Shown here piece after piece: positions 1 to 13,159 of a stretch of 64,000 nucleotides of DNA. The translations under genes were made by a program, and so were the position numbers. Within the stretch, counting starts at the first letter, position 1. Every line of letters begins with the position of its first letter. Below the pieces are notes generated by a model. That model ran no database searches. It saw nothing but the letters and a program-made list of their open reading frames with translations, and was not told the origin of the DNA. The DNA comes from Lutjanus erythropterus (taxonomy: Eukaryota > Chordata > Actinopteri > Lutjaniformes > Lutjanidae): positions 11,766,472 to 11,830,471 of the forward strand of contig CM034601.1 in the NCBI GenBank assembly GCA_020091685.1, in the 5' to 3' direction.

Positions 1-1800
1 CACCAATATAGAAAAAAAAATTAATGTGGCATATAATGCTCCACTGGATGGTACATATTGCACTATATTTTCTATAATTATAAATGTATAATTATAATCA
101 GCATTATTTTTAGTTTCATTGTTATATAACCTGATGTTTCCCTCCACGTTATTCCTCCATCCGCCTCATCTTCTTTGTCTTTTTTGTCTTTAAATGTTGG
201 CGATGTTTTTACATGTGAGACTAAATATAGAGATGCAGATATAAAACAAAAAAAAGAAGGAAAGAGGCAGCAACAAACCCTCTCTCTCCCTTTCTCTTTC
301 CACCAATTAGCATCTAGTATTGTGTCTCCAGGATACCTGAAACCATGACAACAGCAGGTTACTGGTTCCATCCGATGTCATGAGCTCCATCTGGTGTCGA
401 GGCAGAGGAAGTCCAGGCGGCTCCTCCAAACCAATGTACATTAATGTGTAGGCACTTAGACTTCGTTATAGTCCAAAACACATGGAGTTTTAATGTTTTT
501 GTTAAATGAAAGCTTAAATGTAACAAAACAGTTTTCATGCCTGCTCCCACTGCTTGTATGTCAATATGTTATCAGACATACCTAACATAACATTATCAGC
601 ACCTATATATGTTATGTTTATATGTGTATATGTTGTGTATATATATTTATATTACATATTCATGTTACACTTACACAGTGTGTTCATATTATGTATATTA
701 TGCGCCTGTTGTTTGATGTATTGTCTCTATCATGTCTACTATGATCATGTGTTCAATGTCCAGTAAAGTTGACCTTTACCTTTATGTTGTATATCTATGT
801 TTATATTACATCTTTATAGTACATTCATATTTTGTGCTTTTATGCTATGCGCCTGTTTACAGTTTTCTTAATGATATTAAACCTTAAATTTTACACTGTT
901 TGTACTGTTTTACATAATTCTTTAAACCCCAGGTTCTAAAATTATGCTGGTGGTACTTGACCTCCCTCTGCTGGTACACTGAACATTTTAAAAATTAAAT
1001 AAATACATTTAAAAACACTATGTGAACATTGCAGTGTAATTTAAAATAAGCTTTGTCTTTCCAGTAATATTTTTGTTTCAGTATCAGCCTTACCGTGAAA
1101 ACAGTGTGGCTTACAGCGGTGGACATCCTCTTATTTGTAACAAACCTGGACTGTCCACAGCGTCCAGCGTGTTTTAACAGTGGTCATAATGATGGAGCCT
1201 AACATTTCTTGAAGTGGTACAGAGTGTAAAAAGTTTAAGAAACACTTCTCTATCCTGTTTCAAATTTTTATATCTCTTTGCATAAAGGTAATAGAGCACA
1301 GTGGGAACACATTTCACTTCCTCATAATGTTTGTGTGACAAATAAAACTTGACTTGACTTTTTTCATGCACTTGAGTTTTCTACTGAAATGTTTTCATTT
1401 TGCACTCTTTGTGTAGCTTATAACTTGTTCTTCTGCACATCACTCATGTATTAGACCAACAAAATGCAGTTTTCCTCCATAAAGATTTCAGTCAAAAACT
1501 GGCTGGTTTGACAAAATAATCACAATTCAAGGTGATAGCTTTTCCTAAATCTTTTAACAGCGTTTCACATTTCTTCATTATCGAATGTGACCTTTGTACA
1601 GATCCTCAGTCAAGTGATAACATGTGGTCACATTTGGGAATGACTGTAACCCCTGCCTCTGTTCAAAAATAAGCCAAAGATCATGAGATGCTGTTAAAAA
1701 CTCCAGCAAGTCCCCTCCAGTAAGTAAACCTGAGTTCAAATCATTCTGTCAAATTACTATTTCCCTAAGGTCAGGAATGAAGACGTTCAGGCACGGACTG
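1..1800. other. Intergenic, nothing recognised
   Basis: AT-rich, with ATATGTT-like short repeats at about 590-850. A CTCF-like core with one mismatch lies on the - strand near 957-972 (ACCAGCAGAGGGAGG). No gene. Confidence 0.5.
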
Positions 1801-2352
1801 AGTATGAGACCATGGGTTCCTGGGTACAGATGTGTAAAAGGCCCCATCGTCTCCTACACAGTCAAAAGACACAGACTGTGTGCCTTTTTTGTAGCTGCTT
1901 TAAATCTCTTTGTAGTCACTTTGCGCCTTTTCTCTTTGTAGCTGTTATGCATCTTTCTGTGATTTTGTCTCTCTGTGTGGTTATTTTATGGCTCTTTGTA
2001 GATGTCTTGTGTCTCTTTGTGGTTGATTTGTGTCTTTCTGCAGTTGTTCTGCATCTCTTTGTGGTCATTTTGTGGTCGTTTCGTGGTATTTTATGCCTTT
2101 ATAACGTAATTTAAGTCTGTAGTCTGTAGTTATTCCTTCTCTTTATGGTCATTCTGTGTCTCTCTGTAGTTGGTCTGTGTCTCTTTGTGGTCATTTTGTG
2201 TCTCTTTCTATTCATTTTGTGTCTTCTGGGGTTGTTTGGTGTCTCTTTCTGGTCATTTTTTGTAACCTTTTGATTGTAAAGATGATGATGCCCAGAGGGG
2301 CCCCTGATCCTTTGGGCCCCCAGACCCCAGTAGCCCCTGTTCAGTAATCCAT
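1801..2352. repeat. Degenerate minisatellite inside a dispersed teleost repeat
   Basis: A core of about 21 bp, TCTCTTTGTGGTCATTTTGTG, is repeated imperfectly from about 1882 to 2262. It is flanked by ACCATGGGTTCCTGGGTACA on the left and GGGGCCCCTGATCCTTTGGG plus CCCCTGTTCAGTAATCCATC on the right. These flanks recur with the same core in other teleost genomes. Open frames here come from the repeat and do not look like genes. Confidence 0.6.
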
Positions 2353-3414
2353 CTATGTGCCCAGGAGCAGCTACTTTAGGGTAAATTAACAGGACTCATT
2401 AGATCCAAGCACATGGTCTGAGAGTTACAGCTCTGAAAGCACAGATTCAGTACTGATGCTGAGCTGAGTGAGCTCTCTCTCAGGCTGAATTCACATTAAA
2501 TACATGCTGAAACATTACTGATTGCCCTGAGCTCAAAATGTGTAACTGCCTGTCCCTGTCTGCACATTTCAGCCACTTTTGTCTTTTGCTCTGCATGTGC
2601 ATGTGGTGATTTCAGCACATCAGAAGCCGTATCATAAAAAATGCTCTTCCAACATTTTTTATGATGCATCTTCAAAATTCTGTCTCATTATGTCCTGTCC
2701 TATTTTAGCTCTTGCTCAGATTTGTTCATCTCAGTGCCAACTTGTACCCGTTCTTTTTCCAGAATGATTGAGAAGAGCATGTAACCACCACATAACTTTG
2801 TGGTGAGTCAGTCGAACAAACACTCCCCTGTTACATGATCAAAACAATAATCCGAGCCTTGTTAGAAGTGGAGAGCCCGCAGTTTTGACTGAGACTCGAT
2901 TTACAAAGAAAGTTGAACAACAGACGGTAACAAAAGTGCAACCTGCACGGTGTGTGTTTTTGGTATGGTGCAGCAGACTCTCTACTTGTTTGAATGTGTA
3001 TTAACATTTAATATTGCGTCTGATACCGCCACCCAGGTTGTTTTTCATGCCTCACTAATATGGTGTAAACATATTGCAACAAAAGGCTCTGTTGTTGCAT
3101 CAGTTATGAATAATGAATTGCAACTCATAATAATCGACAGTACATTTGCATTTGGTTTTGTGCGCCTTCAAAGTTCCACACGTCCCATAATTGTAGAGCT
3201 TATGAGAAGCTTCCAACAGCAACAATATAAAAACAGTGTGGAGGAAAAAAGGCTTGGATGTGGTTTCTTTGATGAGGAGTTCATATTCTCTGTTTATCTC
3301 TCCTTGTGGTCATGAGACACACTGGGACACTGAAATTAAGACATCCTGATCTATGTTACATGATAACAAGACCATGAGTCTGCAGCCATATTAATGGCTC
3401 TTTGATGAGTGAAA
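2353..3414. other. Intergenic, nothing recognised
   Basis: A 121-codon open frame at 2950-3315 (+) has no recognisable family pattern and no splice context; treated as chance. Confidence 0.4.
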
Positions 3415-3590
3415 TGCTTACATCAGCACGCTAACATGGTCACAGTGTTAACATGCTGATGTTAAGCAAGTGTACTATTTACAGTGTTCATCATATTAGT
3501 TAATGTGTTGGTATTGTAACCAGTTAGCACCAAATATAATGTACAGCTACAGCTAACAGGAATGTCAAAATACTTTTCCATGCCAGTGAC
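3415..3590. repeat. GCTAACATG-rich dispersed repeat
   Basis: CACGCTAACATGGTCACAGT and ATGCTGATGTTAAGC followed by ACCAGTTAGCACCAAATATA and GTACAGCTACAGCTAACAGG. Matches a common teleost interspersed repeat. Related remains may continue to about 3910. Confidence 0.45.
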
Positions 3591-4599
3591 TTACAACCTT
3601 ACTACTTTTAATCAGAAACACACTCAAAGGCACTCATTTGTATTTTAGCTTATTCTGTTCTGAATTCTGTAGCATGAGGGAACTACAACTCTCATTTTGT
3701 TGTCCAACCCCGTGTTGTACAATGATGATAAATCAACTTGACACCTTAATACCTGATGAATGGCGCCAGAGGAAAAATGATGAGATCGTCAAAGTTATTA
3801 CAATTGATCCCGTTTGTTACATGAATGTTTCCATAGAAATCCAGTAGCTGCTGAGTGTGATACTTCAGTCTGGACCACAATGGTGAATCGCCTAACAGTC
3901 ATCCATAGAGCCATGCCGCTAATGTGGCTAAAACAAGGAGCGTAAACCAGAAATTAAAAGGGCCAGTGTGGAGGATTTAGTGGCATCTAGAGGTGAAGTT
4001 GTAAACTGCAACCAACTAAAAATAGGCCCGGTTCTATGAGGGTGCAAAAGCATACACCGAACCCTAAGTTTAATATTTTGCATATTTTGAATAATAAATG
4101 CCAGCTGCAAGGTGGTAGATCACACATCCATGGTGTCGGCAGCTGTCTGTGAACGTGTGCCTTTAGGAGCGTATACAGGAGCACACGTTTGATTTTGGTT
4201 CATGTATGTGCACAAGCATAACATATAAAAGGCCTGGGTGAAGGTGACTATAGATCAGTGGGTGTGGTGTTTATTAAATATTCTCTCAGCCAATCACATC
4301 ACTGCTGTCTGTGAATATAAATGTCTCATTCTAAGATCATGAAAACAATTCTTATTTTTAGGTGATATTACTTGTGAATATTATATTCTATTCCTGCAAT
4401 ATTCTGACAATAGATCCCCTAAATATTACACACACACATTGCAGATTGCACTGCAAAAAGACACGTTTTTTTACTCTCACACCATCTGATAAAAAAGATT
4501 CAAAGTAATTTAGTCCAGATCCAATGAGGGCATCATTTTAATCAATCTAAACTCCATCACCGCCTCTGAAAGCCCCATTGCCCTTCACAGGTCCTAAAA

Positions 4600-4900
4600 T
4601 TTGACCGAGACACTCCAGGCTTGACTGACTGCCCAAACACTCACCCAGTCAGCCGTGTAATTTAATTACCACCGTCGCCCATGCAGATGTAACGAGACAT
4701 CGCAGCTCTAATGAGACAATTAGCCTGTACCATCTTAAAGCTTCGCTCCTCATTAGCACTGATGGCTGTAGAACACGTTAATGGTTCCATCACGACCCCG
4801 CCCTAACACTCAGACTGGAGTCTTCCTCCAGCCGTCGCCAGCAGGTTTCTGTGGAGACTAATGGATCATTAGAGTGAGACTGATGAGTGAGGTAAAAAGG
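4600..4900. promoter_or_regulatory. Possible conserved non-coding element with TAAT/ATTA cluster
   Basis: A non-repetitive, moderately GC-rich block with many homeodomain-type cores: TAATTTAATTAC (about 4658), CTCTAATGAGACAATTAGCC (4706-4725), CTCATTAGCAC and CTAATGGATCATTAGAGTGA. No coding frame. Enhancer function is inferred from composition only. Confidence 0.3.
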
Positions 4901-6299
4901 CCTGAGTGACCTCTCCATCCACACGAACGCGAGGAGGAGAAAGGGAGGGAAACGTACATTAAGGCACAATAAGGTTCAGCCAGCGTGCTTCATGAATGCT
5001 GAAAGACATGTTGATATTTTGCGACTGAAGACTGAACCTGTTCAGCGAGCTGCACTACATTCATTTCAAGTCCATCACTTTAGTCGGCAGTGATTCAGTG
5101 GCTGGCAACAAAAAGTGGCTCTGGCATTTTACTGGCACTATTTTCAAACCCTACGCCAACCCCGCAAAATGTTAACACAAAAAGCTTGAGACAAACCGAC
5201 TAGAATGCAGAGATTTAGAACACAGAACACACACTCAAACAACACACACTATAATCACTACAGTCACCATATGGCACGAATTCATAGGCTTGACATGGAG
5301 GCACAATGCCTTATAATACTGCAGCTCCACCAAAACATGGAAAGAGCACTGCACAGCCACATAAAATAATACACGTGCCATACCGTCATGTAGTTAAAGT
5401 TTTAATATGTATTTTTGCATTAGAATATCTAAAACTAGACATGTTATATATTTTGTTGATTTGTGTACTCATATCATCCCAAATCCCAGGACACGTCGGA
5501 TTCATCAGAGACTAAGGAAAGAAGTAGGCACACATGACTAAACATAACATGAATGAAACTTTGATTTTAGATACACAAACACACAACAACAGGTGCGTTT
5601 TGTAGAGATCTGTGATGTTAAAGATGTAAATATGTACTTCATAGTATGAAAACAATAAATAAAAGTCTTCAGGGTCTGCTAAACAATTTGATTTCAGTTT
5701 ACTGCATTTTGCATCTGTAAAAATGTGGTTCATAAATATTTCTGTTTTGGATTTCAAAGGTTTTGGTGAGGACAGAACTCTGGGAGAGTTAGAAATGACT
5801 GCTGTATGTCATCAAATTATTCTGTCTCAAAGTTTCAGATCTGTTTTCAAAGTCTCCTTGATGCAGTGTTTCAGCTAAGAAAGATGAGATACGCTAAACT
5901 TGAAATATATGTTTTCAGTGCTGCAGGAATTTGAAAATAAACCACAATGCACTGCTTACTGGTTCATAATGCATGTGCAGTTATTAATGCACAAAATAAA
6001 CTGTGGCTTCCAAAGTCATCACCAAGAATAACATTTTCTATCATGATTTACTGAATGAAGAGTATAAATATATCATAACCTTTTTGTTAATGCATTTAAT
6101 AGTTCATACATTATCATAACTTTCTCCCTCTGTTTCATTTACTGTTTGCTGGGGTTTTATAAGAGGGAGAAATAAAGAGAGATTATGTTAGTGAGAGAAA
6201 GCAATGCACAGCTTCTCTGCCCATTCTATTAAAAGCACCTGAGCTCAGCAGTGATACTCACATACTGCCTGTTTTGACTGGATCCAGGCCTTTGTCCAG
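4901..6299. other. Intergenic, nothing recognised
   Basis: Short AT-rich open frames only; no splice or domain pattern. Confidence 0.4.
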
Positions 6300-6500
6300 C
6301 CTCTGACATACAGACTAGTCTTGCAAAGCCAGACCTCTCTCCACAGCGCTCAGCACTGGAGAAACATCTGGCTCCATGCATGATCATTCTGCTGTATGGG
6401 GCAAATGCTCCGGCTTGTTTTTATTTGTCTAAACCAATCACAATCGTACCCGGCAGCACTAAACCCATGCAGCAATGGCGCTCCTGCATAGTAGTACCAG
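6300..6500. repeat. Dispersed teleost repeat (CTAGTCTTGCAAAGCCAGAC type)
   Basis: ACTAGTCTTGCAAAGCCAGA, then a GC-rich body with CTAAACCAATCACAATCGTA. The first motif is the terminal part of a widespread teleost MITE. Second terminus not found. Confidence 0.45.
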
Positions 6501-7079
6501 AAGGGAACAGGTTTTGGTGGAATATTTGCACATTAGGATGTGAATTCTAGCATTAAAATGTCTAAATTGCAGCTAAAGAACAGTAACAGCTGCTAACTAG
6601 GTTGCTATTTTGGAGGCTGTTTCCCGGGGACAGCGGATGCTGCAATGCCGCCTGAAACAAGCGACCAATGGCAGATTTATACCTACAGTGTACATCCGGT
6701 GAGTCAGATCACAGACCGGCAGACAGACATGCGGTTTACCTTTTTCTCCACAGAGCAGACAGATAACAACAAAATAAACTATTGTTATGTCAACAAAAGT
6801 AAGCTTTAAAAATGTTCCATAGTTGATTAAAAACCTTGACACCAAAGTCCAGTTTGTTTGATCAGTGTGAACTCTGCACTGTATCTGGGTACAGAGTCCA
6901 CTTGAAAAAGTGGTCTTGGGTATGGTTCATATGTGCGCATCAGGTGTGAAAACCAGTTGCGGACTCAGGCTGTCTGTTCGGGTGGTCAGCTGTACATGGC
7001 GGGGCACCAATGTGGCAAAAATTGTGATAATTAAGGTGAAAAAGCTTTTTTTTTCATTATACAACTACTACAGCCTATA

Positions 7080-7345
7080 TGACACTTTATCATATTTGGA
7101 TGAGCACCTTAGAAGTCACTTTACCACATTTTGTCCACTGGACGGGCATCCAAGAGAGCATTTTATCATGTTTTGTCCACTGGAACTGCACTTTACCTCA
7201 TTTTGTCCACTCAGTGGGTTCCCTAAGGCACTTTGTCACTTTTTACCTACCACAGGGGCATCCAAGAGTGTGCTTCTGTGCCATTTTTTTAAGAACATGG
7301 GGACACCAAGGGGTTCAATCTCTCCCTTTGCCCCCCTTGAGTCCA
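7080..7345 (+). repeat. Degenerate tandem repeat, unit about 40-45 bp
   Basis: The core CATTTTGTCCACT(G/C) with a following GGGCATCCAAGAG occurs at about 7123, 7168 and 7199, with weaker copies to 7330. Open frames here are repeat-derived. Confidence 0.5.
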
Positions 7346-7639
7346 CCAGTGGTGAAAACTACCCGTACCTAAACAAGGAACTGGACTGCTATCTTGCGAT
7401 TGGCAGACTTTTCTACCATAGCAACAGCATAAATAACTGTAGTGTAGGTGACAGAATGACATTACTAATGTGAAAGCTGACCAGCGGGAATGGTCTCCCT
7501 TACACCTCCCTAAATAAACACCCTTTCATTATTTTCCACCTGATAAAAATCAAGTTTTCTGATGGTGATATAATCCCATAAATAAACCGGTTTCTTCCCA
7601 TGAGAGCCTGGTCAGCAACACATGATGTAAATATGTTCT

Positions 7640-7940
7640 GCATTACATAAAGATCATGCTTTTCATTCCAGGCTCTTGGGGGAGCCAGAAAAGACTAAAC
7701 GCTGCAGCCAGGTCCTTTTGTCTCCATGTGTGACCTACATTCTCACAATAGCGAAATGATAACAGCGGTGGCGTGGGTCTATTGATAGCCGCGGTGTGGA
7801 CGGCCACAGGGAAATGGTCAAGAGACTGATTAAGCTTGATTAAATAGACAGTTGTATTTGTTGGAGCTTTGAGTGGGATTTCTCTGGATCCCTGCAGTGG
7901 GACTGATACTTCAGCCAACTCAGAGTGTGAGTCACACAGT
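7640..7940. promoter_or_regulatory. Possible conserved non-coding element
   Basis: Complex, non-repetitive sequence amid repeats, with GACTGATTAAGCTTGATTAA and GGTCTATTGATAGCCGCGGT. No spliceable coding pattern seen. A candidate by composition only. Confidence 0.25.
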
Positions 7941-8689
7941 ACTGAGCTGCGTCATATGATCCTTGATTTGGCTGATTTCTGCAACAATTTAAAAGTCCAA
8001 GAAGATAATGAAGTTATGTAAAAGTCTGCAGTACTTCACCAAATATTTATCATGCATACAATAATGTGAGTCCTGCTAATGAGCCCAAAAACAGTGTAGT
8101 CAAGCTGTACAGTCTGTAAAGTCACTGTACATTCACTTACTATTTTCATCAGTTATAACAGATCAGAAAATATCGAAAAATTCTGTTTTACCGACTGTCC
8201 AAACCCAAAACATTCTCATTTAATCTTTACTTTAATCTTCATTAGCTTCCACATAGTGTTTGCTAGTCTCTCCTTATAATTAACACAAAAACAACAATAA
8301 ACAATTAAATCACACAGTATCAATAAAATGCAATAAAATCCCAAAATTAAGATCAGAAAATAGCTGAAATGACTATACGCATATAAAGCAATGAAGTAAC
8401 CTATAATAATATAATAGCAGTGACCTTTGATACAAACATTTATATGAGATATTGAGTTTATTATCACACGATAAGGCAAAGAAAAGCAGCAAATACTCAA
8501 ATTCAGTCTGGGAAACAGTGATTTTGGATTCAGACAGTAGTATAACAGCAGTATGCACACTGACTCAGGGAAATAAATTTGAAAGTTTTTGAGAACTGCA
8601 GAGGGAAATGTGAATTAGAAAACAAAGATTTCTTCAGATACTTACATATCAGAAATTACCATGAAAAAAGATTTTTAAAAAGACAGAGA
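7941..8689. other. Intergenic AT-rich DNA
   Basis: A 114-codon - strand frame at 8216-8560 is rich in Ile/Leu/Tyr from AT bias and is not recognisable. No other feature seen. Confidence 0.4.
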
Positions 8690-9412
8690 TATCTGAGGAG
8701 GGCGACGCAGTGTTAGATATTCTGATTGAAGTGCAGCAAGAAAACTATTTCCAAATTATATCAGGATCCTCGGAGGGAGAAGGGAAATAACACTGGATGT
8801 ATAAAAGCGAAATGGGAAAAGGAACTAAAAAGGAACAGAAGCGTCAGAGGAGTGCTGGCGTTCACATCCACAAGCTCACAAGCAGAGAGAACTTGGCTGG
8901 AAAAGTTTGATCCATTGCTTCATCACATCCCACATTAAAAATACACCATCACAGACACGATGCCAATCTTCTGGACATGTCCAGAAATTCAAGTATTTGG
9001 GAGGAATTTATGATGAGCTCTAATAAATATTTTGGCATACAAAGGCCTAAATTATATCGCAGTCCTTTGTCATGATGTGTTAAGAGAAGATGTGAATTTT
9101 TAAGAATAATATTTATATAAAATGCTGTTCACAAAGAAACCTGAAGCAGTGGATGGAAAGGATGACTCCCTCTGAGATCTTCCTCAGAAAATAAGAGAAA
9201 TGGGCTGCCTATACTACAGTGGAGGAGAACATTAGCTTCCTGTGATTTCCTTTGGACAATAATGGACACCTGACCATATTTTTTTTTAAGCTGGTGTGAC
9301 CCCACACTGTGTTCTTTGCTTTTTCTGTTCTTCTTTTTTTCTGTCTTTTGTTTTTTATTAAAAATGTTACGATTCTTTAAATAAAAAGTACTTTAAAAAA
9401 GAAAAAGCTGCA
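8690..9412 (+). mobile_element. L1-like LINE, decayed 3' end of ORF2 with 3' tail
   Basis: Translations contain L1 ORF2 C-terminal landmarks: KWEKELKRN, then MPIFWTCPEIQVF (the HxFWxCPxIxxFW zinc-knuckle-side motif). A T-rich region follows (about 9282-9360) and an A-rich end ATAAAAAGTACTTTAAAAAA near 9380-9402. These are typical of fish L1 3' termini. The reading frame is broken several times; 5' truncated and old. Confidence 0.55.
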
Positions 9413-10120
9413 AGTACCCAAAACCTAGATTCAGAAATTGGGGATTGTTTGTCTTGTTTTTGCTTGAAAAATTACTAAAACGATTGGTTAATTATTAAAA
9501 TAGCAGAGGCGACGTACCAATGATTTTGTCTGACAATTGATCATTGACCAATTGACTACTTGTTTCAGAACACGTGTGTGTGAGTCTGTAACTTTACTAA
9601 ATCTGTATAATCTGTATACTCTGACTCGCCTCTGTCAATGCCAGTAAAATCTGAGTACTCAAAATTGTTATTATTATTAGGGTGAATTTTCCCGGCAGGC
9701 AAGTCAATTAAAATAAAACAAAACAAGAGACAAACTGAGTTGTTGATCAGAAATTAGATTTAAACAAAATAGACGACAAAAAAGTCGAGAAAGGTAAAAC
9801 GGGAAAGAAAATAATTACAGGGAGAATTGATTGGAGTTGTAGAGGAAAACAGAGCACGCGTTAAAAACTCTGATAATTCTGACACAACAAAAACAAACCA
9901 AGCAATTAGAACACAAGGCAAAAACATCCCACAACTCTGCCAGGCAAATATTTTTCTTTGTTTCTCCCCTGATTGCAGCATAATCACACTAACAGTGTTG
10001 TGTTTACATGGAGCCGTTTGTATTTGCAGCTTTGTCCCTCATCGTAGAAAAACAGTGAGCGTGAAAGCAAAGACGGTTAGTGTGTTATCTCATGTTATTT
10101 GTCATTTTCATGCACCACTG
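9413..10120. other. Intergenic, nothing recognised
   Basis: Overlapping open frames on both strands at 9760-10222 run into the AC microsatellite and look non-coding. Confidence 0.4.
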
Positions 10121-10123
10121 CTG

Positions 10124-10126
<3 letters not shown>

Positions 10127-10164
<38 letters not shown>
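10127..10164. repeat. (AC)n microsatellite
   Basis: Uninterrupted AC run. Confidence 0.95.
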
Positions 10165-10167
<3 letters not shown>

Positions 10168-10669
10168 TGTGGTCACATATCAACAGGTCTGTTGGAAAAA
10201 AAAAAAAAGTCAAAAAATTTGACTCCTCAAGAGGAGTTTTCTATTTTATGTTTGGTTTATTTTGACGTATGTTTCTAATAAATTTAGATTTCTATTCAGC
10301 TCTAATGGCAGAACTTCTGGGAGCCTGTAGTGATTTTGAGTTGAGAAGAGGAATGTAATGTCACTGACATGTCATTTCTCTACAATGATTTCCCATGGCT
10401 TCCCACTGAATACACTCCCTGTTGAACTTTATGTGTTAAGATTGAAAAAACAAAACAAATAAACAAAAAAAAGGCCACATGCACACACACACACTAACTT
10501 ATACATCACGACTCCATGACATTCACTGCATTCCAACAGTTAGTTTTGAGCACCAAATTTTGGGATTTTCTCTCTCCGTCTACTATCTTTGCTTCACGAT
10601 TTCCCGCAATATCTTTTATAAGCCTGCTGAGAGCTTGTTGCATTCAGCCAGTGTTGGAGTGTAGTTAAA

Positions 10670-10880
10670 ATTTGATGCACATATCAGGAAGTTACTGTCC
10701 AAGACCCTCAAGACAAACCTCAACTGTTTTCAACTTATACGTAAGATCTTGTTCAGCCATAAAGGCCGCCCAGCTGTACTGTTTGTCTGCAGCTTTCTGT
10801 CTGAGGCCAAGCCACCAAGTCAGCAGTCAAACCTCTACTGTCTTTATCCAAGCAAAGTTTTTAAATTTTGGATAAGAAGC
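10670..10880. repeat. Two-copy local duplication
   Basis: CAAGACAAACCTCAACTGTT (about 10709) and CAGCAGTCAAACCTCTACTG (about 10822) sit in similar contexts about 110 bp apart, each after a CCAAG(A/C)C(C/A) stretch. Partial and diverged. Confidence 0.3.
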
Positions 10881-11479
10881 CGATAAAATGACACAATTGC
10901 AAAATTCAGAAAAACTATAATTTATTAAGCTTTGAGAATTTTGTAAATCTCTCATTCACAAAATTGACTTTTAAGCGAGCGAACGTCCTCGCCTCGACGA
11001 GAGGAGCAGTTAGTTAAAGACTATAAACCAGCAAAATGCAAAATAACATTCAGTCAGTCCTCCTTCACAGTTAAAGATCAGCAGTTCTGGGATATTTTGC
11101 CTTCTGAACCAAAAACATTGATTGATCTGAAGGTTTTTAACGTGAAGACAAAACTATGGCTCAAACAAAGGCAAATTTGTGAAGGCAGAGCCTGCGTATA
11201 TGTGTCCTCTCTTTTTCTTTTATTGCTCTTAACTGTCGGAATTTGTCTTTGTTCTTAATTGCTGTCTCAGTGTTTATAGTGATTGTTTCCAGTCGTTGTT
11301 GTTTTTTGTAGCGTGGCTGTAAGTTTTCACTTTCAGCTAATGTTTATAGCGGTTGTTGGTATTCTGTCACTGTTAATGTTTAGCAGTTGTTTGTTTTTAG
11401 AATATCTGGGGAAATTCGTAGTATTTGATTGCAGATATCTTGGTCACAAACCACGGGTGATTTTAATAAAATAGCAGGT

Positions 11480-11765
11480 GATTGTCATTAAATGACTGCG
11501 GCCAGTTAGCTGCGGCATTGTTCAATGATGAGAATACTATGAATATGTCATTACCTAAACTACTGAAAAAGTTACTGAGATCTGAATTTAGCCAAACTAC
11601 CAACAAACAAAATATTGCAGTTAAATTAGTAATTGGACTTCATATAGTTAATAGGGAATCCAAGACAACACCTAGATATTTAAACTCATTTACTCGCACT
11701 GTTTCCTTCTGATTAATTGTTACTGTGAAGCCAATATATATTTTTTTTGTCTTAAAGGTAGAATA
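11480..11765 (-). mobile_element. LINE reverse-transcriptase remnant
   Basis: The - strand translation gives VTINQKETVRVNEFKYLGVV then LDS, the FKYLGVxLD signature at the end of non-LTR RT domains. About 70 diverged codons follow. The family is not assigned; it may be the same family as the remnant near 30.9 kb. Confidence 0.45.
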
Positions 11766-12629
11766 ATAAAAGACACATAAATATGAGATTCCACTGTAGT
11801 ACGTTGTGAAGTAGCTGTTGGTAAACTACAGTTTTAAGTAGTTTCCCCAACACTGGGTGTGGTGGGAATTTTTTGAGCTGAGAAGAAGTAAAGTTTCTCT
11901 CCCTCCTCAGATCTCGTGTTAAAGCTGCGCTGCATGCTGGTGCTTTTTTTTCACTTCCTCTTGTATGATAAGTGCAATTGAAAGGAGGGAAAAGTGGTTC
12001 TCTGCAGATATAGTCATTAAAAGCTCCTTGATTCTGAGGACCTCATCCTAAAACCTGACATTTACTTTTACATTTCAGATCCCTGAAGTATTTTCTGCAA
12101 TCAAACTCCATCTCGGCCTTTAATTTCATCAGTGAAAAAGGCTTAAAGAGCATTTGTTGTTCCCTAAACTTTGGAACATTTTTCATGTCTTATTCTGTGT
12201 GTTCTTGTTTTAATATTTTACTCTGTGTGAGTCTCCCTTGATTTGTTCCCACACTTTTTTCGACTTACCAAATGCTTTCATCAAGACCAAGATAGCAGAA
12301 AACAAAAGGCAAAATTGGACACTTTGACAAAGGCAAGTGTGTAGTGGAGAAGAGCTGTCCAATGTGTTTTAATTTTTATGGACTTCTTCCTCATTAGCTT
12401 CCACCTCCACAACGAGTGGTGATGCCAGCATTACTACACAGGAGAGGAAATGTTTGGAAAATTAAAAGAATTCATAGATGCTGATCATAAAGGGGCAAGA
12501 TACTATTTCAGGTATATTCAACTAGTGGTCCCTACAACCCAAATCAGGCCCTTTAATCATTTATAAATATGAGAAAAAAGTAGATCGTTGTGATTTTATT
12601 CATATAACCTTCAATCATTCTAAGTTTAT
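11766..12629. other. Intergenic, nothing recognised
   Basis: AT-rich, no long frame and no repeat landmark recognised. Confidence 0.4.
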
Positions 12630-12850
12630 GGGTGTTTGCAGTGGGGCAAAAGTACACACATTCTGTACTCAAGTAAGAGTATAGATACTTGTGTTAAAAC
12701 AAAAAAACGACTGATTCAACTTGTTTACTCAAGTAAAAAGTGAAAAGGTAAAGGGTCTGAAATGTACTGAAAGTATAAACAGTGACAGTGACAAAAAGTA
12801 ACAAATACTCTGAGTGGTTTTTGATATAAATACTTTTACTTAAGTATTTC
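12630..12850. repeat. CTCAAGTAAAAGTAC-type teleost repeat
   Basis: GTACTCAAGTAAGAGTATAG, TTTACTCAAGTAAAAAGTGA and TACTTTTACTTAAGTATTTC are all present. This is a very abundant teleost repeat with inverted AAGTACTTTTACTT-like ends. Confidence 0.5.
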
Positions 12851-13159
12851 TATATAGTGTCTTTATGTTTGAGTTGTACACAATGGGTGTTAAAAACACT
12901 TTACACACGTCATGAGGCTTACAAAAAAATTAAATATCTCTATGGGATGATGACAGTTAACCTTGCTTGCAGCTTTTAAATTAAGTATTTTTCAGTTATT
13001 GTATTGATTAAACAAAGTTACGTGTCTTCTGCCTCATATCAACATAAATATAGCTGAATATCATTTTATAAGGGGTTATATTTAGGATTTTTTCCTCGAC
13101 ATGTTTGTGACATAAAAGGGGCTGAACCATAGATGCAATGTATGGACCTATGGGCTGTA

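Noticed and set aside
6910-7473. 187-codon + strand frame
   Set aside because: The middle part is the degenerate tandem repeat at 7080-7345; no domain pattern.
1-13100. CDKL3 exons upstream of ube2b, expected from human synteny
   Set aside because: No kinase motif or spliceable exon pattern seen on the - strand; the neighbour may be lost, moved or outside the window.
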